9,517 bases of DNA, from the NCBI GenBank assembly GCA_002433805.1, contig DJIW01000051.1, positions 1-9,517 on the forward strand. The letters run 5' to 3'. Position numbers and translations under genes: made by a program. Source of the DNA: Competibacteraceae bacterium UBA6584 (GTDB lineage: Bacteria > Pseudomonadota > Gammaproteobacteria > Competibacterales > Competibacteraceae). A model generated the notes under the pieces. That model saw only the letters and a program-made list of their open reading frames with translations, was not told the DNA's origin and did not search any database. Of the stretch, positions 1 through 5,333 are shown in pieces; the first letter of the stretch is position 1, and every line of letters begins with the position of its first letter.

Positions 1-26
1 GGCTCGGAGATGTGTATAAGAGACAG
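1..26 (+). other. Nextera/Tn5 sequencing adapter remnant (non-biological)
   Basis: Bases 8-26 read AGATGTGTATAAGAGACAG, the 19-bp hyperactive Tn5 mosaic end used in Nextera tagmentation. Bases 1-7 (GGCTCGG) are the adjoining bases of the Illumina read-2 adapter. The match is exact over all 26 bases. This is library sequence left untrimmed at a contig end, not a resident transposon: only one mosaic end is present, it is joined to the Illumina-specific tail, and no transposase follows. Genomic DNA therefore starts at base 27, and sequence further upstream of the rep gene is missing. Confidence 0.97.
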
Positions 27-44
27 GTCGGGAATCGCCGGCTA

Positions 45-102
45 ATGTCCCCGTTTATGGGATAAATGATGTCCCCATAAAATTTTCTTGACCCGGGGAC
101 AT
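45..102. repeat. Three ATGTCCCC boxes (two direct, one inverted) upstream of rep
   Basis: ATGTCCCC occurs at 45-52 and 69-76 (24 bp start to start) and in inverted orientation, GGGGACAT, at 95-102. The inverted copy lies between the -35 and -10 of the predicted rep promoter. Rep_3 initiators are known to bind direct repeats (iterons) as monomers for replication and inverted copies as dimers for self-repression, so these boxes are candidates for both roles. Two direct copies are too few for a typical iteron origin, but the contig begins at base 27 and more copies may have been lost. The box count is seen directly; the binding role is inference. Confidence 0.6.
54..81. repeat. 8-bp perfect inverted repeat upstream of rep promoter
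   Basis: TTTATGGG (54-61) and CCCATAAA (74-81) are perfect inverted copies separated by 12 bases. The pair overlaps the second ATGTCCCC box and ends 6 bases before the predicted -35. It could be an operator for Rep or another regulator. It is unlikely to be a terminator because no T-tract directly follows the second arm. Confidence 0.5.
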
Positions 103-114
103 TTTTGCTAAACT
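88..114 (+). promoter_or_regulatory. Putative rep promoter, predicted near-leaderless transcript
   Basis: TTGACC (88-93) resembles a sigma70 -35. TAAACT (109-114) resembles a -10 and is preceded by TG at 106-107, giving an extended -10 that can compensate for the short 15-base spacer. A start site 6-8 bases beyond the -10 falls at about 120-122, essentially on the A of the rep ATG at 122. No Shine-Dalgarno sequence is visible before that ATG, consistent with a leaderless mRNA. The inverted ATGTCCCC box (95-102) fills the spacer, where a bound protein would block RNA polymerase. This is a motif reading only. Confidence 0.5.
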
Positions 115-121
115 ACAAGAC

Positions 122-1537
122 ATGGCGCGCAATAGGGACAAGCACAACAGCGTGGATGCGAGCCGGAGAATGGTCGTCGCCGATCTGGCCGATCAGAATC
201 TTAAAAAACATATCGCCGCTATCCACATCAACAACAGGCTGACGCTCACCCAGCGTAAGGCCTCGAATGTCTTGTTGTACAATGCCTACGAAAGTCTGTT
301 GACCGCGCGGGTGCACCGAATCCGGGTCAAGGATCTCGCCGAGGCGATCGGATTCAATACCCACAATCTGGATCCGCTCAAGGAAGCGTTGAAAACGCTA
401 GCCCGGACGGTGCTGGAGTGGAACATCCTCGACGAGGACGGCCAGCAGGAAGAATGGGGCGCCACCACCTTGCTGGCTCAGGCGGTTATCAAAGGCGGCT
501 ATTGCGTGTACGCCTACAGCCCCGAGCTTTGCGAAAAACTCTACCGTCCTGAGATTTACGCGCTGCTCAACCTCAGCATCCAGCGCAAGTTCAGCAGCAG
601 CTACGCCCTGGCGCTTTACGAAAACTGCCTGCGCTACCGGCGGGTCGGCACCACCGGCTGGATCGGGTTGGACATCCTCAAGCGTTTGCTGGGGATCAGC
701 GACGCGGACAGCTACTATCAGGATTTCCGCAAGTTCAACGACAAGGTGATCAAACCGGCGGTGCGGCAGGTGAACGACACTTCGGATCTGGTGTTGGAGA
801 TCGATTACCAACGCGACCACCGCAAGATCACGGCGGTGCGGTTCCGGGTCAGCGACAACCCGCAGATGCTCCTGTTTTCACAACATCAAGCCGCGGCCGC
901 CAGCGCCGAGGAACCGCCGGCGACCATCGACAAACCCGAGGAGCGGTTGGAGCGCCTGGAGCAGGCGCGCGAAAAATTGGCGACCTTCGGGCTGAGCGCG
1001 CGCCAGATCCGCACGGCGCTCGCCACGCACGATCCGGGTTATCTGGAGGGCAACATCGCGGTGGCGGAGCGCGATTTGGCCGCCGGCAAGGTGCATAATC
1101 TGCCGGCGTATCTGCTGGCCGCGCTGCGTGAGGATTATCGAGCGGTCAAGGCGTTGGCGCCCGCAGCCGTTCCCGATGCCGCCGCGCCGGATCGGGTCGA
1201 CCCGGACGATGCGCCCGAAGTGCGACAGGAATGCTTGCGCACCCAGTTTTTGACCGCCCGCCTGCAAGCGGCGTTGGACCGTTTGAGCGAGGCCGAACGC
1301 CAGGCGTTGGAAGCCGACTACGTGGTCCGGCTGGAACAGGGCGACGGCTTCGAGGCGCGGCTCATTCTGGGTTTGTATCGCAAGAACGGGCTACGCAGTA
1401 AAATCGTGGAAAGCCACTTTCGGGCATTCGCGCGCGCGCAACTGGTCGGCACCGACGATCCGTCGGAATTCGCCGAGTATGTTGCCCTTCACACTCAAAA
1501 GGCTCGCGAATCGCTGGAGGAGGCACCTTCTTTTTGA
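122..1537 (+). CDS. Rep_3-family plasmid replication initiator protein
   Basis: This 471-aa protein looks like a RepE/RepA/Pi-type initiator that binds origin repeats, opens the DNA and recruits host replication proteins. Winged-helix domain 1 spans about residues 38-145, beginning at NRLTLTQRKASNVLLYNAY. Winged-helix domain 2 spans about 146-246 and carries the family hallmarks KFSSSYALALYENCLRYR and YYQDFRKFNDKVIKPAVRQV, followed by the basic strand HRKITAVRFRV. An Ala/Pro-rich linker leads to a C-terminal part. Residues about 275-340 contain a helical module (GLSARQIRTAL, NIAVAERDLAAGKVHNLPAY) of the kind often attached to environmental plasmid Rep proteins, and a further helical stretch covers 365-445. 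At 471 aa it is much longer than classical initiators of roughly 230-320 aa. The start at 122 gives the full N-terminus but has no ribosome-binding site and sits at the predicted transcription start. The next in-frame ATG (170) has GGAG only one base away, too close to be useful. The family call is firm; whether it still drives replication is inference. Confidence 0.9.
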   Translation: MARNRDKHNSVDASRRMVVADLADQNLKKHIAAIHINNRLTLTQRKASNVLLYNAYESLLTARVHRIRVKDLAEAIGFNTHNLDPLKEALKTLARTVLEWNILDEDGQQEEWGATTLLAQAVIKGGYCVYAYSPELCEKLYRPEIYALLNLSIQRKFSSSYALALYENCLRYRRVGTTGWIGLDILKRLLGISDADSYYQDFRKFNDKVIKPAVRQVNDTSDLVLEIDYQRDHRKITAVRFRVSDNPQMLLFSQHQAAAASAEEPPATIDKPEERLERLEQAREKLATFGLSARQIRTALATHDPGYLEGNIAVAERDLAAGKVHNLPAYLLAALREDYRAVKALAPAAVPDAAAPDRVDPDDAPEVRQECLRTQFLTARLQAALDRLSEAERQALEADYVVRLEQGDGFEARLILGLYRKNGLRSKIVESHFRAFARAQLVGTDDPSEFAEYVALHTQKARESLEEAPSF

Positions 1538-1549
1538 GGTTCTCGACCT

Positions 1550-1553
1550 GGAG
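1550..1553 (+). promoter_or_regulatory. Ribosome-binding site fixing the start of the GGDEF/EAL gene
   Basis: GGAG lies 9 bases before the ATG at 1563, just after the rep stop codon. It favours 1563 over the ATG at 1479, which lies inside rep and has no comparable signal. It also suggests that translation is initiated afresh from a transcript shared with rep. Confidence 0.6.
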
Positions 1554-1562
1554 ACGGAACCG

Positions 1563-2027
1563 ATGAGTCGGCCGGTCATGGAAGCAGGGCGTCGCCTGCC
1601 GCGCGCGGAAGATCCCGCGCGCGCGGTTGGTTCGCGTTCGACCGTCAGACGGTCTTGGCTGTTCGCGCCGTTGCTGTTTGCCATTTTTTGGATAGGCGCC
1701 TCCTTGCCGGCCAGGGGGCAAGCGGCGTCCGACCCGGCCCGAGCGGCCGAAAGCCGGATGGAAAGCTACCGATTGCGCTTTTGGCTCGGCGGCGGCTTGT
1801 TGTTGCTGGGGCTTCTGGGGATTCCCTTGGTCGTCTTGTTCGGACGGCACCGCCATCTCATGGCGGAGCGGAACGAACTCAAGAACCGGGTTACCGCCTT
1901 GCACGACCGACAGTGGGCGCTTGAGGTGGAAATCGAGCGGTCGCGGCAGGGTGACGCCAGCCGCCAGCGCGAGCTGGAGGCGGAAATCGAACGGCTGCGG
2001 CGAGATGCCGCCGACCGGGGCGAATAG
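1563..2027 (+). CDS. N-terminal fragment of a membrane-anchored GGDEF/EAL protein, cut by TAG
   Basis: The 154-aa product has a basic N-terminus, a first hydrophobic segment at about 33-49 (WLFAPLLFAIFWIGASL), a short periplasmic stretch ending with charged residues, and a second transmembrane helix at about 73-93 (FWLGGGLLLLGLLGIPLVVL). A strongly charged coiled coil runs from about 98 to the stop (LKNRVTALHDRQWALEVEIE). After the TAG at 2025-2027 the same frame stays open. The coiled coil continues (DTEIQRLRKNLETLRENEHR) straight into a PAS domain and then GGDEF and EAL, so this is the front of one 858-codon gene, not a free-standing protein. On its own the stub would sit in the inner membrane with no enzymatic output. 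The start at 1563 is supported by GGAG nine bases upstream, 25 bases after the rep stop. Alternatives to a real nonsense mutation are an assembly error or amber suppression. Confidence 0.75.
   Translation: MSRPVMEAGRRLPRAEDPARAVGSRSTVRRSWLFAPLLFAIFWIGASLPARGQAASDPARAAESRMESYRLRFWLGGGLLLLGLLGIPLVVLFGRHRHLMAERNELKNRVTALHDRQWALEVEIERSRQGDASRQRELEAEIERLRRDAADRGE
2025..2027 (+). other. In-frame amber codon inside the coiled-coil linker
   Basis: TAG separates two stretches of one reading frame. Both 1563 and 2067 are multiples of three, and no other stop intervenes up to 4137. Flanking residues keep the coiled-coil pattern. The linker is built from near-repeats, each with a leucine four residues before EI (ALEVEIER, RELEAEIER); in the third unit (RGE*DTEIQR) the TAG occupies that leucine position. 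A single change from TTG would explain it. Confidence 0.85.
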
Positions 2028-2066
2028 GATACCGAAATCCAACGGCTGCGGAAAAATCTGGAAACC

Positions 2067-4139
2067 TTGCGCGAGAACGAGCACCGCTATCGGACCCTGA
2101 CCCAGCAGCTTCCGGTAGGCATCTTCATGACCGATCTCGAGGGCGCTTGCCGCTATGTCAACGAGCGCTGGTGTCAGATGACCGGGCTTACGGCCGAACA
2201 AGCGGCGGGAACCCCTTGGACCCAGGCGGTGCATCCCGACGAGCGCGAGCAGGTGTTGAAGGCGTGGCAGCAAGCCGTCCGGGAGGGTAGCGAGTTCGTG
2301 CTCGACCACCGGTTTCGCAGCCGTTCGGGGCGGACGACCTGGCTGGATACCCGCGCCGTGCCGCTGCGCGATCGCTCCGGGCGCTTGACCTATTACCTGG
2401 GCGCCAACACCGATATCGCCGACCTCAAGCGCACCGAGGAAACGCTGCGGGCCAGCGAAGCCCGGTTTCGCAGTTATTTCGAACTGCCGCTCGTCGGCAT
2501 CGCGTTGATCGGACCGGACAAGCGGTGGTGGGAGGTCAACGACCGTCTGTGCGACTTGCTCGGTTACCGGCGCTCGCAACTGCTGCGGTTGAGTTGGGCC
2601 GAACTGACCTATCCCGACGATCTGGCCACCGATCTGGCGCAATTCGACCGGGTGATGAACCGGCGGATCGACGGCTACTCGCTGGATAAACGTTTCTTGC
2701 GCCAGGACGGCACCTTGCTGTACGCCAGCGTCTCCACCCGCTGCGTGCGCCGGCCCAACGGCGTGGTGGATTATTTCGTGGCGGTCGTTCAGGACATCAC
2801 CGAACGCAAGCAGGCGGAAGAACATATCCAGCACCTGGCGCACTTCGACGTGCTGACCGGCTTGCCGAACCGAGCGCTGTTGGGCGACCGCTTGGAACAA
2901 GCCGTGCTGCGCGCCTTGCGGGATCGGGTTCAGGTCGGCGTGCTGCTGGTGGATCTGGATCATTTCAAGCGGATCAACGATACCTTGGGCCATACCGTCG
3001 GCGATCAACTGCTGCGGGAAGTCGCCAACCGGCTGAAGGGCTGCGCGCGGCAAGGCGACACGATCTCCCGGCAAGGAGGCGACGAATTCGCCATCGTGTT
3101 GCCGGATTTGGAGGTCAACGACGAAGCCGCCCGCATGGCGCAGCAGATTCTGGAGGCGGTGGCCCAGCGTTATCAAATCGAGGATCACGAACTGCACGTC
3201 AGTTGTAGCGTCGGCATCAGTTTGTGCCCGCGCGATGGTCGCAGCGCGGAAAATCTGCTCAAAAATGCCGACAGCGCCCTGTATCGGGCCAAGGATCTGG
3301 GTCGAAACAACTATCAGTTCTACCTGTCCGGCGCCACGATCGTCGCCCGCGAGCGGCTGAGTCTGGAAAACAGCTTGCGCCACGCCCTGGAGCGGGACGA
3401 ATTGGAGTTGTACTACCAGCCCAAATGGGATTTTCATATCGGCGCGATGACCGGCGCGGAGGCGTTGGTGCGCTGGAACCATCCCGAACTGGGATTGTTG
3501 CCGCCGGCCCGCTTCATTCCGATCGCCGAGGACAGCGGCTTGGTGTTGCCGGTCGGCGAATGGGTGCTGCGAGCGGCGGTCAAGACCGTGGGCAACCTGC
3601 ATAAAAACGGCTGGCCCGGCTTGCGGATCGCGGTCAATTTATCAGCGCGTCAATTCCGGCAAACGAATTTGACCGATCTAGTCAAAGGGCTGTTGATCGA
3701 AACCGGTTTCGATCCGACCTGCCTGGAGTTGGAATTGACCGAAGGCATCCTGATGCACCATACCGAGGACAATATCGCGGCGCTGAGGGCGTTTAAAACC
3801 ATGGGCGTTCGCATCGCCATCGACGATTTCGGCACCGGCTATTCTTCGTTGAGTTATTTGCAGCGCTTTCCGGTGGATGTGCTGAAAATCGATCGCTCGT
3901 TTGTCACCGATTTGCCGACCAGCGACAGCAACGCCGCCATCGTCGACGCCATCGTGACCCTGGCGCACGGTTTGGGCTTGGAAGTAGTGGCGGAGGGCAT
4001 TGAAACCTTCGAGCATGTGGAGTTCTTGCGCGCTCACGGCTGCGACCAAGGACAAGGCTATTACTTCGGCCGGCCCTTGCCGCTGGCTGAATTCGAGAAT
4101 CTGCTCGCCCAGGATCGCCGGCGCGCGGCGGCGGCGTGA
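2067..4139 (+). CDS. PAS-PAS-GGDEF-EAL cyclic-di-GMP synthase/phosphodiesterase part
   Basis: This is the downstream part of the interrupted gene, 690 codons from a TTG at 2067. Two PAS domains (about 4-121 and 130-247, each ending in a PAC-like strand such as YFVAVVQDITERK) would sense a ligand or redox state. The GGDEF domain (about 256-418) has the active-site GGDEF (337-341) and, five residues before it, the inhibitory product-binding site RQGD (RxxD), so diguanylate cyclase activity with feedback control is predicted. The EAL domain (about 430-683) keeps the EAL motif (GAEALVRW), NLSARQF, ELTEG, DDFGTGYSS, the KIDRSF lysine, AEGIET and DQGQGYYFGRPL, which together carry the known metal-binding and catalytic residues; phosphodiesterase activity is therefore also predicted. 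Bifunctional output direction cannot be read from sequence. The TTG start has only a weak GGA four bases upstream and lies mid-coiled-coil, so independent translation is doubtful. The natural start of the intact gene is 1563. Confidence 0.9.
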   Translation: MRENEHRYRTLTQQLPVGIFMTDLEGACRYVNERWCQMTGLTAEQAAGTPWTQAVHPDEREQVLKAWQQAVREGSEFVLDHRFRSRSGRTTWLDTRAVPLRDRSGRLTYYLGANTDIADLKRTEETLRASEARFRSYFELPLVGIALIGPDKRWWEVNDRLCDLLGYRRSQLLRLSWAELTYPDDLATDLAQFDRVMNRRIDGYSLDKRFLRQDGTLLYASVSTRCVRRPNGVVDYFVAVVQDITERKQAEEHIQHLAHFDVLTGLPNRALLGDRLEQAVLRALRDRVQVGVLLVDLDHFKRINDTLGHTVGDQLLREVANRLKGCARQGDTISRQGGDEFAIVLPDLEVNDEAARMAQQILEAVAQRYQIEDHELHVSCSVGISLCPRDGRSAENLLKNADSALYRAKDLGRNNYQFYLSGATIVARERLSLENSLRHALERDELELYYQPKWDFHIGAMTGAEALVRWNHPELGLLPPARFIPIAEDSGLVLPVGEWVLRAAVKTVGNLHKNGWPGLRIAVNLSARQFRQTNLTDLVKGLLIETGFDPTCLELELTEGILMHHTEDNIAALRAFKTMGVRIAIDDFGTGYSSLSYLQRFPVDVLKIDRSFVTDLPTSDSNAAIVDAIVTLAHGLGLEVVAEGIETFEHVEFLRAHGCDQGQGYYFGRPLPLAEFENLLAQDRRRAAAA

Positions 4140-4170
4140 ATCTGGATCGCGTTTATAGGACGGCAACTTT

Positions 4171-4174
4171 GGAG
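4171..4174 (+). promoter_or_regulatory. Ribosome-binding site of the hemerythrin gene
   Basis: GGAG lies seven bases before the ATG at 4182, an ideal spacing. It would be too close to the in-frame GTG at 4176, so it decides in favour of 4182. Confidence 0.65.
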
Positions 4175-4181
4175 TGTGAAA

Positions 4182-4652
4182 ATGAAAGAATTTATTCCTT
4201 GGGCGGACGAGCTCTCGGTGGGCATCGAGGAAATTGATGAACAACATAAAATATTAGTGAAACTGATTAATAAACTATACGACGAAACCATAAAGGCCCA
4301 ACCGAATACCGCGGTTGTCGACGGGATTTTGAACGAACTGGTGCAATACACGATCATCCATTTTTCCCTTGAAGAAAGTTTGTTCCGTATTTTCGACTTT
4401 CCCTATTACGACGCGCACAAGAAACAGCACGAAGACCTTAAAAACGAAGTGATCGCCATTCAAGCGAAATTCAGAGCCGGCGAAAAACCGATCAATCTCG
4501 AACTGATCCATTTTCTGAGAAAATGGTTGCGCGAGCACATCATGGGAACCGATAAGAAATACACCAGCTTTTTCTTGGAAAAAGGCTTGAAAGGTACGTG
4601 GACCAAGCGTTCGTGGATCGGCAAAATTTGGGATTCGGTGTATTCCAAATAA
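4182..4652 (+). CDS. Bacteriohemerythrin
   Basis: This 156-aa four-helix-bundle protein is predicted to bind O2 reversibly at a di-iron centre, probably in the cytoplasm since no signal peptide is seen. All seven expected iron ligands are present in order: His22 (DEQH), His60 and Glu64 (HFSLE), His79 and His83 (HKKQH), His119 (REH) and Asp124 (GTD). Known bacteriohemerythrins supply or store oxygen, for example in methanotrophs, or signal oxygen. The protein is longer than the usual ~130 aa because of a basic C-terminal tail (about 131-156, with WTKRSWIGKIWDSVYSK). It starts 42 bases after the GGDEF/EAL gene on the same strand, so co-transcription is plausible; a hemerythrin fused to a diguanylate cyclase is known in Vibrio cholerae. 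Base composition is unusual: 4231-4290 is only about a quarter G+C, against a G+C-rich background, which may indicate a different origin. Confidence 0.93.
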   Translation: MKEFIPWADELSVGIEEIDEQHKILVKLINKLYDETIKAQPNTAVVDGILNELVQYTIIHFSLEESLFRIFDFPYYDAHKKQHEDLKNEVIAIQAKFRAGEKPINLELIHFLRKWLREHIMGTDKKYTSFFLEKGLKGTWTKRSWIGKIWDSVYSK

Positions 4653-4668
4653 ATTTGCTTGAAGCCTC

Positions 4669-4678
4669 GGGCGCGCCC
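4669..4678. repeat. 10-bp perfect palindrome before the hydrolase start
   Basis: GGGCGCGCCC at 4669-4678 ends three bases before the ATG at 4682, where a ribosome-binding site would normally sit. No Shine-Dalgarno sequence is visible for this gene. The palindrome could be a protein site or simply a product of high G+C. Confidence 0.3.
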
Positions 4679-4681
4679 GCA

Positions 4682-5314
4682 ATGGCCGCAACAGAACAAA
4701 CCGTTTTTTTTAAATCCGGCTCCATTGCCTTGGAAGGTCGGCTGTGCGAGGCGACTGGAGCCCAGGCGGTGGTAATCGCCCACCCTCATCCCTTGTACGG
4801 CGGCGATCTTGACAATCCGGTGGTGGCGGCGTTGGCCGCCGCTTACCAGCGGCAAGGCTACAACACTCTACGCTTCAATTTTCGAGGGGTCGGCGCCAGT
4901 GAAGGTCATTACGCCGACGGTCGGGGCGAGCAGGAAGAAGACTTGCGGGCCGCCGCCGCTTATCTGGCGGGACTCGGCAAACCCCCGAGCGATCTGGCCG
5001 GCTATTCCTTCGGCGCGTGGATTGTGCTGAAGCTCGATCCGCCGCTGTCCGCTGTCCGCCGGCAGCTGTTGGTGGCCCCTCCGCTGGCTTTGTTGGATTT
5101 CATCGGCATTCCCCGACCGCGGGCGCAGCTGCATGTCATCGCCGGAGCGCGCGACGATTTCGCCCCGCCGGACCACCTTCGAGAATGGGCGACGCACTGG
5201 CAAGAAACGGCGCGGTTGCACCTGCTGCCGGAGGCCGATCATTTCTTTTCGAGCGGATTGAGCCAGCTGGCGGCGCTGGTCGAAACTTTGCTTGAGCCGC
5301 CGCCGGAACCTTGA
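4682..5314 (+). CDS. Alpha/beta-fold hydrolase, COG2945-like
   Basis: The 210-aa protein has the compact alpha/beta hydrolase layout of the uncharacterised COG2945 family. Visible hallmarks are the strand/loop VIAHPHPLYGGDLDNPVV (about 31-48), RFNFRGVGASEG (about 64-75), the nucleophile elbow GYSFG with Ser109, an acid in ARDDFAPP (Asp158 or Asp159) and the base in ADHFF (His187). These make a complete Ser-Asp-His triad, so ester or thioester hydrolysis is likely, but the substrate is unknown. No signal peptide is present, so it is predicted cytoplasmic. The frame is open upstream to 4598, but that part overlaps hemerythrin, and homology-like sequence begins at MAATEQTVFF; an in-frame TTG at 4655 is the alternative. 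It follows hemerythrin by 29 bases and probably shares its transcript. Its 3' end faces the permease gene with a 19-bp gap. Confidence 0.88.
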   Translation: MAATEQTVFFKSGSIALEGRLCEATGAQAVVIAHPHPLYGGDLDNPVVAALAAAYQRQGYNTLRFNFRGVGASEGHYADGRGEQEEDLRAAAAYLAGLGKPPSDLAGYSFGAWIVLKLDPPLSAVRRQLLVAPPLALLDFIGIPRPRAQLHVIAGARDDFAPPDHLREWATHWQETARLHLLPEADHFFSSGLSQLAALVETLLEPPPEP

Positions 5315-5333
5315 CGCCGCCGGCGCTCGCGGT

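Noticed and set aside
8..26. Natural Tn5/IS50 transposon end
   Set aside because: The mosaic end is the engineered 19-bp version, joined to Illumina-specific bases, with no transposase or second end.
1479..1562. Upstream start at 1479 for the GGDEF/EAL gene
   Set aside because: It would overlap rep by about 60 bases and lacks a ribosome-binding site, whereas 1563 has GGAG at nine bases.
2067..2069. TTG at 2067 as the genuine start of an independent GGDEF/EAL gene
   Set aside because: It falls in the middle of a continuous coiled coil, with only a weak GGA four bases upstream; it is more simply the remainder of an interrupted gene.
1362..3602. 746-aa minus-strand open frame antisense to the GGDEF/EAL gene
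   Set aside because: It lies opposite a gene with many recognised motifs, is rich in Gln, His and Arg, shows no domain, and is the usual shadow of high-G+C coding DNA.
5315..5333. Terminator between the converging hydrolase and permease genes
   Set aside because: Only a short CGCCGGCG palindrome is present, with no T-tract on either strand.
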